DNA from: Carallia brachiata
Taxonomy: Eukaryota > Streptophyta > Magnoliopsida > Malpighiales > Rhizophoraceae
Assembly: GCA_021464245.1 (NCBI GenBank)
Contig: JADCRB010000036.1
Coordinates: forward strand, 6,000,372-6,064,371
Direction of reading: 5' to 3'
Length of the DNA: 64,000 nt
Shown here: one piece after another, positions 47,615 to 58,540 of the stretch
Position numbering within the stretch: the stretch's first letter is position 1
How the letters are laid out: each line of letters starts with the position of its first letter
The notes under the pieces: model-generated
What the model saw: only the letters and a program-made list of their open reading frames with translations
Told to the model about the DNA's origin: nothing
Databases searched by the model: none
Program-made: the position numbers and the translations under genes

Positions 47615-50333
47615 ATGGCCGGTGTTCTTCTGTGGGTGATATGTCCCAAAGATACTGCCATTGGAACCACCCAGCTGCTTAGTTTAATATCATCAGGAAG
47701 TGGGAAGCTGTCAGGTGCCGGGAGGTCGTCTAAGGTCTGCTCTTCAAGTTCAAGGCTTAAATTTTCTTCAGGGGTCTCCGCCTTTTCCAGTGCAGTGGCG
47801 GCAAGATCTTCAGAGGAGAAAGTTTATGAGGTTGTGCTAAAGCAGGCTGCTTTGGTGAAAGAGCAGAAAAAAGATAGAAACTTGGATGTAAAGGAAGGGG
47901 CGGCAGAAACTGAGGGAATGACCAATTGGGATCTCTTGAAACAGGCTTATGATAGGTGTGGTGAGGTCTGTGCTGAATATGCCAAGACCTTTTACTTGGG
48001 TATTTGCTCTTAATTCTGTCCTCTCTTTCTGTTTCTGCCTTTTCTCGGTTTTCTCGGAAGATGTCATGATGTCTTGGATCTTCTGGGCAGTTGTTTTAGC
48101 AATAGATTGTCTTTTGCAACCAAAATGTTTTTTTTTTTTTTGGAGTTAAATAAAGTTTATTTTATTGTCAGTTAACAAGAGTCTCATTCTCATAACGTTG
48201 TACTTCTCCAAGACTTTGCACATGACCCGGGTTCAAGAACAGTTATTAAATTGCTATTGACTTGCACTTTGCTCTCAATTTATTGTTTAAACTTCTTCTT
48301 AGGACTGATGGTTCTTTTGATGAGCCAAGAGTCGGAATAGGGAGCATTCATGGAATCTGCTACAATTACGGGTTTTCTTTTCCCCCAATCTCTCATCAAT
48401 CTCTAGTGGAGATTTCACCAGTTTGTTCAAACTTTTCTTCTTTAATTCCGTAATGAACTGTTGATGTCAGACAGTCACTTGAAAGTATTAAAAATTTCGA
48501 AATGGTTGGACCCCGTTGACTCATTTAAATGAAGGAAGAGCTTAGAACCTCTAAGTGAACAATTTACTGATTCATGATCAGCGTCCTCTTTCAACCAAAA
48601 TACATAGAGTTCGTCTTTGGAACAAGTTTTGTTAGTTTTAGCCGTTTTGATTGATAATGCTCATTTGGAATGAAATTTTCACCTGGATTTTTTTAATCTC
48701 AGGCACAATGCTAATGACGCCCGAGCGGCGGAGAGCTATCTGGGCTATTTATGGTAAAGTCCTTTTTCATACTTGCCAGCTTATGCTAGTATCAGCATAT
48801 TTCCGTTTCCCCATTTGGCCTCTGGAGTACAAACTTGTTTCCTTTTATATGGAATTGTAAGCATCCTGAATATTGACAATTTGGATAACCCTTGAATGAG
48901 ACTGAATCTGTTCGTGTTTTTCATATTGCTTAATCCAGGCACTTTGGATATATCTGGACCGTAGAGAGGTTAATACAACATTTTCCGATGGATACTTTGA
49001 TGGTCTAGAATTTTCGTTTTAAGTGGCATTTATAATTTCGGAGCAATTAACCAGTAAAATAATAATTCTTCGTTATTTGATACCTTATAGGAGAATAATG
49101 CTTAACTAGTACACAAAAGATGCAACACCTTATGACAATTTGTGTCATTTTGTAGTTCTATTGATTCAGAAGTTGTTTGCATTCTGCTAGAACCAGGGAA
49201 ATTAGTGGATTGGATGATTTGCTTTGTCTGGATCCACCGTATACATTTGATTCATGTCCTTTTTGTCACTTGAATGGTGAATATGAATCTTGGTGAGATT
49301 GCCTCATTGCAATCGTAATGATTCGGTCTAGTGCAGATGTTACAAATCAAGGATGCTGATTTTTTTCGTTTCGGTTTCAAAGTGTGGTGTAGGAGGACCG
49401 ATGAGCTTGTAGATGGGCCAAATGCCTCACACATTACCCCTAAAGCCCTCGATAGGTGGGAACAAAGGTTGGATGATCTTTTTGAAGGTTGCCCATATGA
49501 TATGTATGATGCTGCTCTATCGCACACAGTCGCAAAGTACCCTGTTGATGTACAGGTAAGCTTAAACAGAAGTCAATTTCGCCAGCTTATCAGGAACCAA
49601 AATGATTTGTTGACTGGATATTGTTTATTTGAACAGCCCTTCAAGGATATGATAGAAGGAATGAGAATGGACTTGAGAAAATCAAGATACAAGAACTTTG
49701 ATGAGCTTTACCTTTACTGTTATTACGTTGCTGGGACAGTAGGCCTAATGAGTGTACCAGTCATGGGGATTGCACCCGAATCAAAGGCTTCGACGGAAAG
49801 TGTTTACAATGCTGCATTAGCCCTTGGGATAGCTAATCAGCTCACCAACATATTGAGAGATGTTGGAGAAGAGTAAGCTTCCCGTCAAAATTTCGAATCA
49901 CCAGATCACATCACATTTTCCGTTTTTGGCTTGAATCTTTTAGGTTGGCTTTTGCAGTGCTGGGAGAGGAAGAATATATCTCCCACAGGATGAACTCGCG
50001 CAAGCCGGTCTCTGTGACGATGATATTTTCAATGGGAGAGTGACAGATAAGTGGCGGAGTTTCATGAAAGTACAAATAAAACGTGCAAGGATGTTCTTTG
50101 ATGAGGCTGAGAAGGGTGTTACGGAGCTCAGTGCTGCTAGTAGATGGCCTGTATGGGCATCTTTGTTGCTATACAGACAGATATTAGATGCTATTGAAGC
50201 AAACGATTATGACAACTTTACAAAGCGAGCTTATGTGGGGAAAGCAAAGAAATTAGCATCACTGCCAATCGCTTATGGCAGAGCACTCATTGGCCCTTCA
50301 AAATCGGCAGAGTTGGTGCAACGCTCAATTTGA
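47615..50333 (+). CDS. PSY: Phytoene synthase
   Basis: Plastid enzyme that condenses two geranylgeranyl diphosphates to 15-cis-phytoene, the committed step of carotenoid synthesis. Five exons: 47615-47999, 48703-48753, 49383-49555, 49637-49872 and 49958-50333; all GT-AG, frame kept, 406 residues. The first 90 or so residues are a Ser/Ala-rich transit peptide. The two Asp-rich, Mg-diphosphate-binding motifs are present: DELVD (about 152-156) and DVGED (about 278-282, split by an intron). Also seen are [60 protein letters not shown] and the C-terminal [17 protein letters not shown]. In the last exon the codons around RWPVWAS are not interrupted by an intron. The sequence has features ([23 protein letters not shown]) that differ from the common leaf/fruit isoforms and may place it in the PSY3-type group; this is tentative. 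Confidence 0.96.
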
Positions 50334-52142
50334 TTTTTTTTTCCCCTAGAACTTACTGGTAACTACAGAACACAAGGTTTGTAAATTCTTTGCGCATTCC
50401 ACGATTGAAAATAGAAACTGAAAATGATCGCTGGTGATCAATATTTGTACCCGTGTATCAGCTTTATAGAGGAATGAAAATTTCTTCCTATTTCAGAGAA
50501 TTTTCTTCCTAAATGGGCTATCCAGCGGGGTCCAGAGACCTCAAAAATGTCATCAAGAATACCACAACAAAAAGAGGAGAAAATTATATTGAACTTAGGG
50601 TGTGTTTGTTTCTTATAAAAAATTTTATAGGAAAAAATTTATAGATTTTTTGGTATTTATTTCACGAAAAATATTTTATATAGATAAAATTTGAGAAAAA
50701 TTTTCAGATTTGAGGTAAAATATATTTTTTTTTTGCATAGTTGAAGTTATTTTTAGAAAAAAAATAAACTGTACTATAAGTAAGTGATAAAGAAAAATTA
50801 TTATTTTTATTATAAATATTTTTTTTTTATAAATATTTTATAAATATAAATTATTTTACAGTAAATAAAGAGTATGAGACAAATGAAGGGATGACCTGGC
50901 GGTAATAACCCAACAATCCCTGGCATAAGCACGAACAATGAATGCCTCGCTACGCGTATTTTGAGTAAATTTGTATCGGTATAGTTGGATGGTTGTAGGT
51001 GGGTTTCAGATACAAATATATATATATATATATTATACTATTATCATCGTTAGTTACATATTTTTTATTTTTTAATACAAAATTACAATTAATGAAGAGA
51101 TTATAAATGTATATCTAACAATTATAACGTAAATTCATTTTTAAAACGCTTACGTTTATTCAATGAAATCTCAATTTTCATATCATAGAATGAATGAGGA
51201 GATTAATTTGCATTGTGATGTGCCACGGGCCAATATACACGTAAATTTCAGTCTTAGACGAGAAGATTAATAATGGTAAGATAACCAACTAGAAATGTAA
51301 CTGATGGTGGAGAAAGAGTTGCTTAAAAATTAGGAGTCGCTTTTTTTTTTTTTTTGGAACAGAAAATGAGGAGTCACTTGAAGTTTTGTGTTGTGAGACT
51401 TTTGGTTTATAATTTTGTTGACATAAGTAACTCTAGAAATGAAAGTTATTACTTACCACAATTCTTGTGAATTTCAAGTTTCCGTAGATTTTACTAACAC
51501 AATTAATGAACCAATTTTGAGAATAAATACCAAAAAAACAAAGGTATATTTACACTCATACACATGTACATCCAAGTTAAAGATTCAGAAATTAGAAAAA
51601 CAAATATTATATAAAATCCAAAGTGTTAAAAGTCAAAACGACAAACAGAGTATATGGAAGAGTTAATTCTATGTAAGGCTTAGGCCGCGATGCGCTATTA
51701 ATACTGTGTTTAGAGGAAGAAAAGTAGTAAAAAAAAAAATAAAAAAATTAAGATAAATTATTATATTTAAAAAATATTTGAAAAGTATAGAAGCGAAAAA
51801 TTTTTAATTCTCTTAATTCTCTCTACCTATCAAAATCAATCCTCTAAAAAATAAGTGAAAAATTGTTAATTCTACTATAAATTTATTAAATAACTTAATT
51901 ACTCTTCATATAATTTAAAATTTATAATTTTACTTAAATAAAGTATTTTAATAAAATTTATTATGAAAGATAGAATTGTTATTTTAACACATTTTTTGTT
52001 CCTCTCCACCACTTTCCACCATTTCTTAAACAAAAAAATTTATAATTTACCTCTCTTTTATCACATTTTTTTAAATATAAGAGACGATAAAAAATATTAT
52101 TTTCTTCTAATAAATCTCTTCCTCACTTTTCTCTCTCTCGAG
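50334..52142. other. AT-rich spacer downstream of PSY
   Basis: PSY 3'UTR, then AT-rich DNA. GGGTGTGTTTGTTT at about 50599 looks like the end of a Tourist-like MITE, but I could not find a convincing partner end. A short (AT)n run lies at about 51017-51032. No gene recognised. Confidence 0.45.
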
Positions 52143-52707
52143 CTAGGTTGCACAGACACGGATACGACGGATACGGATACGGCGACACATCAATTTTAAA
52201 AAAATTAGGACACGGATACGGTATAAATACGTATATATATATATATATAAATAAATATTATTATTTAAAATAAAATATAAATTATAACTTAAAATATAAC
52301 ATATATAAATTTAATTTTTATTAAAATAAATCTTATAAAATATATTTTTTAAGTATATATAAAATCTCACAATACATATTAAATAATAAATATTAATAAA
52401 AAATGATAACTTTAAAAAAAATTCAAATCTTTCCCAATTCCTACTCTCATTCATTTGAATTTAAAATAAAAAAAAAAGAGGCAACGACAAACCCATCCCT
52501 TTTTATTTTTTTACTTTTCTTTTTGTTAGCCGTGTCCGCGTGTCCTCAACGTGTCTGAGCCGTGTCCGTTTTTTTTTTTTAAATTTTTTTTGGCGGACAC
52601 TTTTTGACGTGTCGGACACGTGTCCGTGCCGTGTCTGAGGCGTGTCCGTGTCCGAGAAGTGTCTGACACAAATACTTTCTTAAAATAGGTGTGTCCGTAC
52701 ATCCTTA
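52143..52707. mobile_element. Transposon with ACGGATAC/GTGTCCG arrays and 8-bp target duplication
   Basis: Flanked by the direct repeat CTCTCGAG (52135-52142 and 52708-52715). Inverted ends: CTAGGTTGCACAGACAC against TAAGGATGTACGGACAC. The left part has tandem CACGGATACG-type motifs, the right part many GTGTCCG/GTGTCTG motifs, which are roughly inverted, with an AT-rich middle. There is no coding frame. The 8-bp duplication fits hAT-type integration, but 9 bp with one mismatch is also possible. Confidence 0.6.
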
Positions 52708-52724
52708 CTCTCGAGAGAATTTTA

Positions 52725-53510
52725 TCTAAATGGAGGGCAAGTTCCGTCAGTTGTCCTCTATTGTGCGCCGCAGTGTTTCTACTGTGCGCCGAGAGGTTGG
52801 CTTGTTGGATCCATCGCTTTTGGAGTGTCTGTGCCTCTTTGTAGGCTTGCTGCTCCTTGTGGGCTTGGTTTTCTAGTGGTTCGGTGGGTTTTGGTCTTGG
52901 TGACTTCTTCCCCGACAAGTGGTGCTTGGTTCACAACCTCGTTTTTTGTTGGGTTTGGGCTCCCCCGCCCTGCGGTCTTCCTTCCGGTGGGTTGGGGCGG
53001 AGGAGGGTGGTTTTGCTGCCATCAGGCCGTGTATAGGTTGGAGTTGCTTCTAATTGCACCTCGCAACGTCGTCTTAGAGCTTCGGTTGTTGTTTCTTTTT
53101 GGGTCCTTGTCTGGACACTTTGCCCATGATTCGTAGCTTTGGTTTCCTCAAGCGCCTTCTGGATGGTGTGTTGACGTGTATGGTGGCTTTGCCGCCGTTA
53201 GGGCCTTAGGGCCTTGTTTGCCTTCCCCGGTAGTCCGAGCTTTGCTGCCGTGTGTGGTGGTGGGAGTGGAGGTTCTGTCCTCTAGTTCCCTTTTCCTTCT
53301 GGCGGGCCTTCTTCTGCCTGGGCTATGGGTTAGGCTGGGCTTCCTTTGGCCCAACAGTTTATTGTTGAAACTGGGTTGCTGTTGTGGGCTAGATTGTGTA
53401 CATTAGATGATTGGTTGTGTATTTTTTTGTACTGTTGAGGAAGGCTATAGGCTGACCCTTTGGTACCTTTTTTGGGTTTAATGCAATTTAAGTTTCTTTT
53501 ATGGTCAAAT
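52725..53510 (+). mobile_element. Probable 5'-truncated LINE 3' end
   Basis: A GC- and GT-rich 0.8-kb island unlike its AT-rich flanks. It ends TTGGGTTTAATGCAATTTAA and then a T-rich stretch, similar to 3'UTR ends of plant L1-type elements. Short frames on both strands (for example 52825-53136, 53176-53406) are low-complexity and match no protein I know. The classification is tentative. Confidence 0.4.
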
Positions 53511-54284
53511 ATATATATATATAAGACTTGGGCCATCCTGCTGACCAAAAATAAAAATCCAAACATTCGCATTATTGGAATATCAAAAAAAAAAAAAAAC
53601 GAAAATAAATAGAGAATTTCCTTCCAAATTGTATTTTTCAAACAGCAGATCGTGGATGTTTAGATTATAAATCACAAATAATTTAATTAGTGCAAGACCC
53701 CGGTATATGAACCCCAACTCATCCGATTAGATCACAAATAATTTATTTAGTTTGCACATTGAGAACTAAAATTCACATTGCACAACCATGTGCAATTTGA
53801 TGAAAAATATCACTTCATAACAATGTCTATTGAGACACATAATAAACAGATTGATATCAAAATAATTTCTTTCTTTTTTTTTTTGACCAAAGTAAGAAAG
53901 ATCTAATGAGTTAATATTTCATGTTCCTCTAATTTACCTCAATAAATGTTGCTAATTAGTATTTTTCTTTGCAAAATCAGAATTCTTTGATATTAAAATT
54001 GTGAGCGTGCGCTTGAGAGAGTGCCCCCCTCTAAAGACAGTTCTTACGTAAAATCATTTTATCTTTTGCTCCATTCCTTCATTTATCAACGTGCAAGAAC
54101 TGGTTTCACAAACCCAGTCAACTCTGAACCTTTCTCACTGCTTCAGGTGAAGTTAGAGCCCTTTACAAGGGGAGAGAGAGAGTGGGGTGGGGGTGGGTGG
54201 GTTGGAGAATGCACAATATGGACCCAAGCTTATGACACAGGTGGAGAAAGCTCTCCCTTGCTCGATCAGTAGCAATATAATAAT
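53511..54284. other. Spacer downstream of the TLC gene
   Basis: AT-rich DNA with a (TA)n tract at about 53509-53523 and poly-A/T runs, plus the presumed 3'UTR of the TLC-domain gene. No gene recognised. Confidence 0.45.
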
Positions 54285-57118
54285 TCAATGTCTCTTTGCT
54301 AACGTCTTCTTCATTCCCTTAAAAATCTTCCCAAACCATATCAAGTTCATGACCGATAGCACGACTGGCACCAGCAATGTAAGAGAAAACCCAAAGGTCT
54401 GCATTCGCTTCACCTGATTGTGCAAAAATCGCAATATGCAAGTTTTGACATATAAGCAACAAGAATGTGATATTCCATCCAATAAACCATTCCCGCTTGC
54501 TCCAGCATTACACAATATAATCCAATTGGTAGACACAAAGTTATGCCTATTATTAACAAATGCAAGGGAAGCTATTCCATTGTGATACAGGGGTCCAAGG
54601 TGCGAGACACATAATTGGTATCTTCAGGAAACATGAGTAAGATTACTTATATTTGATTACTCCTCAATCCTCGTAATGAGAGAATATCGTACACTGGAAC
54701 GCCCTATTTATGAATAGATGTTAGACCAGTATGTGTATGCAGTCTCTCCCTTGTTTGTGCTTTCCCCTTTTTCTATGTTTTTTCCTCCTTTTTTTTTTTT
54801 TGACTTCTCATTATGTTAATTATTTGCAATATATTTGGTTGATGAGATTTCTCAGTCCTTATATCTCAGATTCAAGATAGTAAACATACTCCTAACAAAT
54901 TTTGCTTCACCCTAATTCTAAAGAAAATAAAGAAGGGGGAACCAAAAAAGAACAAGAAAAACAATGTAGCAAGAATTTTTCCAAATATAGTGATTGAAAT
55001 GCAAGTAGACATGATAAAACAGGTAAATAAACAAGAGTATTCTGGCAACCTGCACAAAATTTTCAAAATCTGTTAAGCCCAAGAATGAACTTAGCAACAT
55101 TAAATGCAAGCAGAATCCTGACAAAAGGCCAAAACACATAGGTAAACACTAATTTTCAATTCACTTACCAGCCAAGCAAAAAATATTACAACCCCGTTTA
55201 TGAGATAGGCCCTAGACCTCTTCAATCCGGCTGTGTCAAGATACCTTCAGATCCCATGGAAAGAATATAATTGGTTAATAAAACTAAAACTCCTGAAAGT
55301 TAGATTGTGCAGTCAAAACTGCCAAATGAAATACTATTACCATCTCAGATTAATCCCGGGGGTAGTTGTCTCAGAGATAAGGACCATGTAGGTGTAGAGT
55401 TGCCCCTCCCCAGTTAACATTGCATATGCAATAGCAATCATGGAAAGAAGATGATGAATCACCTGACACATTAATAAACAAATTGAGCCCATTTTAGTTC
55501 ACATCTTTCAAAACTATATATATTTTAATTTGCTGAAGCATTGTCTAAACTTTTTTGATTTTTACGCAGAGAAACAACATTTTGAGATCAGAGACATTCA
55601 GAGACTAAAGAAAGAATTTCATGGATGCTGCATTGCTTTTCACTTGGCATGCTTGCAAAGAAATTTTGGAAGGATATTCAATGAATAAGAGGCCTAATTA
55701 TCTTTCATAACGAACAACATGAACTTACATATTCCATTCCCCCAAGAAAGGGATAAAACCAAATAATCATCCCAAGGTCAGCAATGAAGTAACCAACAGA
55801 AACCTGTCAAAAATAACAAAAAGAATGAGAAAAAAGATATTACAAGGTAAAAAAAAAAAACACAAAGATTAAACAAAGTTGTGAAATCTGAGTAGTAGAG
55901 GCTTCAGGATACATTTAAAAACAAATGCACAGAAAAGCATAAGCGTTCAACTCCTTGTGCATGTACTAACATAAATACGAAAATAAATCAGAAGCCAAAT
56001 GCTTCTGAATTATTTTAACCAATCACCTTCACAAACAAGTCGCATGCAATCAAGAAAGGAAACGTGGTTTAAGGTTTGGTTGGCACCACAATCCAAGCTT
56101 GGACCCTTAGCAATGATATTTTGGCTTAAACGAAACTACCATATTGGCAGTGGCACCATAAAAAAATAGCCATTTACTTCTTTCAAAGTTTCACAACAAA
56201 GAAACCTAGAATAGAGTAGAAAAACTGCAACATTTGCAGGTGCACCAGATATCTAAATCTTTATCCAAATCATCCCCTAATGCGTATTCAACCTTCTGCA
56301 TGCTAAAATCTCAAGTTCTTGATGTCAATAACAAAAAAGAAAATGCAATAAGAACACCAACGAATATGCAAAGTCCAAAACTTACACCAGAATCTTTATC
56401 AAATTCTTCTACTAATGCAAATTCAACCTTCTGATTGCTAACATCTCAATTCCTTGGTGTATAAAAGACAATAGAAGCACTACAGAGTATGTGAACTGTG
56501 AAGTCCTCAGTCAGAACTCACCAACATATAGTGAGAGATAGAGAGGAGGGGCTAGGAGTGAAGACACACACAATTTAAGAAAAAGAAAAAGATCTCAACC
56601 AGCCTTACCCCCAATACAAATGTAGATAGTGGAGAACTTCGAAATGTAATAATGTCACCATGGTGTTGATCAGAAAAGAGCTCAGAGCAAAAAACCAAGT
56701 ACAAAGATACAATCGTGATGAAAATGGCATGAAAGGTGGATATAGACCTGCATTGTTTATAAAAACAACCATAAAAATTGACAGCAAAATGGTGTAAAGA
56801 AATTTGGACTAAATGAAAATATTCGCTCACCGATTGTTCCATTCAATACGTTGTATTTGTGTCAAATTTGGATAGCTTTTGAAGTAAACAGCACTGAACA
56901 ACTGCGAAAGATCATAGACCTGAAAAGAAGAGAACATTACAAGAACAAAATAATTAAGGATCCAAGCTACAGAGGAAAGTATCGGTAAAATAAGGAATGA
57001 TCATAGATACCATTTTGCATGCAGCAATGCCGCAAATAATTGAAGTGTACGGAATAATAGGATCAGCCAGTAGATATTCCTTCAGAAGCACCCCAGCCTT
57101 ATATTGGTGAGTTTCCAT
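54285..57118 (-). CDS. TLC (TRAM/LAG1/CLN8) domain membrane protein
   Basis: Homologue of Arabidopsis At1g31300/At4g19645, multi-pass endomembrane proteins with a putative lipid-sensing TLC domain. Exons: 57118-57011, 56919-56831, 56747-56609, 55803-55729, 55462-55341, 55244-55169, 55049-about 54990 and 54413-54285. Conserved blocks: KEYLLADPIIPYTS, TQIQRIEWNNR, STFHAIFITIVSLYLVF, SVGYFIADLGMIIWFYP, VIHHLLSMIAIAYAML, GEGQLYTYMVLISE, INLRWYLDTAGLK and, in the last exon, GMKKTLAKRH. Five or more hydrophobic membrane segments are visible. Exon 7 should stop after YLHFNH and splice to VKRMQTFGF, but no GT follows (CAATCACTATATTTGG). Unspliced reading continues as YIWKNSCYIVFLVLFWFPLL and then stops, giving an altered hydrophobic end. 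The start MET at 57118 follows a plausible leader acceptor at 57151. Confidence 0.88.
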
Positions 57119-58320
57119 CTCCGCAGCAATTTTTTCTACAGAATGATCCTCTGTCAAAATCAAATAATAGGCGATTTCTGCTGCTGATATTCCTTTTCTG
57201 CCCTCTCTATATTTCTTTCACCTCTCTGGTGAGTAGGGCAAGGAATAAACACAAAGCACAAGCAAGCATACAATCAGAAAGCATTGTTAAAATCATTGTC
57301 AATGTTCTTTTTGATGGAAAATCCTTTATGAATGTCAACGAAGTCTGGAAAGCGTATTCAACGAAGAACAACTAACATACACAGTCCTAACACTCCAAGA
57401 AAAGGCACTTCTGCAAAGCAACCGCAATGTGCCCCATTAACCGCGAGGAGAAAGCAAACTAAAAAATTCGATCAACTGACAGTTAAGCATCTGTAATGAA
57501 GAAGCAAAGATCAGCTTGGCACAATGGTCGTACGTAACATGTTCAAACCCCTCATTATTTGCACTACACGACATGTCCCTGAACTCGGCTAATCATGCAT
57601 TTCACTAATCTTAAACTTGCGAAAGCGTAATAGATGAAAACTACTTGTCTTAAGGGCATATCACTACATTCCATTGATCTCTGACAAACACACCATAACC
57701 ACAATCATAATCCATCTTTTCAGTCGAGTACATAGATCTAGCCATCAAAGCAAGCAGGAGCGTGGCTCAATAAATAAATAAAAAAAATCATCATTTTTTT
57801 TTTAGCAATATTTGCAAAATTTCCTCCCAAATTTAGTTTTATTTTTGTTTCCTTAGCTTCAAATTTAATTTTTAGCAATACCCAGTACCTTCAAACACCA
57901 AATTCTTACTAACAACCACCAAATATTACCCAACCTAGTCTATCAAAAACTTTCTTTTCACATATTAGTTCGTGTCAAAAGCCAACATCACCAAAGCAAC
58001 TTAAAACCACACTAAAACCCAAAAAGACCAAAATAAATAAAAACAAAAAAAAATAGAACATCAATTTAAAACTGCCCGAACGTTATCCCAAAGCCCAAGA
58101 AGTAAACCAAACTTTCACTGTTGAATTTGACATCAACACCAAGCGAAAAGTTCAGTCAGTTCTTTCCTTGTAAATAAATAAGATAGCAACGGTTACACTA
58201 GAAGCGTATTGATCACACCATAAACGAAAGACCCCAAAAGAAAAGGAAAAAACAGAGAGAGAGAGAGAGCGAGAAAGAAAGAATATTGGGACGTTCAAGC
58301 AGAAGGGGTGTCAAGAAGAA

Positions 58321-58353
<33 letters not shown>

Positions 58354-58540
58354 TATATATTATTTATTTATTTATTTACCTGAAACGCCGCCGAGTCGCC
58401 GGAAGTTGCGGGAGATGGCCAACGATTCTCCGGACACTCGAGAGAGATAGAGAGAGAGAGAGAGACGAGGGGACACGGGGGAAGAAATAGAGAGAGAACG
58501 AGGAATTGATTTGATGTTAGAGTTAGAATGGGATAAGATA
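57119..58540 (-). other. 5'UTR exons and leader intron of the TLC gene
   Basis: Minus-strand CGGCGTTTCAG|GTAAAT at 58380/58379 is a strong donor, and GATTTTGACAG at 57151 a good acceptor 32 bases before the start codon. The 1.2-kb interval has no coding potential. A first exon of non-coding, GC-richer sequence from about 58540 to 58380 is inferred. GA-, TA- and TTTA-type microsatellites cluster at 58255-58375 inside the intron and at 58440-58472 in the exon. Confidence 0.5.

Noticed and set aside
52825..53406. Plus- and minus-strand frames of 68-130 codons in the GC-rich island
   Set aside because: Low-complexity Leu/Gly/Val-rich or Arg/Pro-rich sequence with no motif; the island looks like non-coding LINE 3' sequence.
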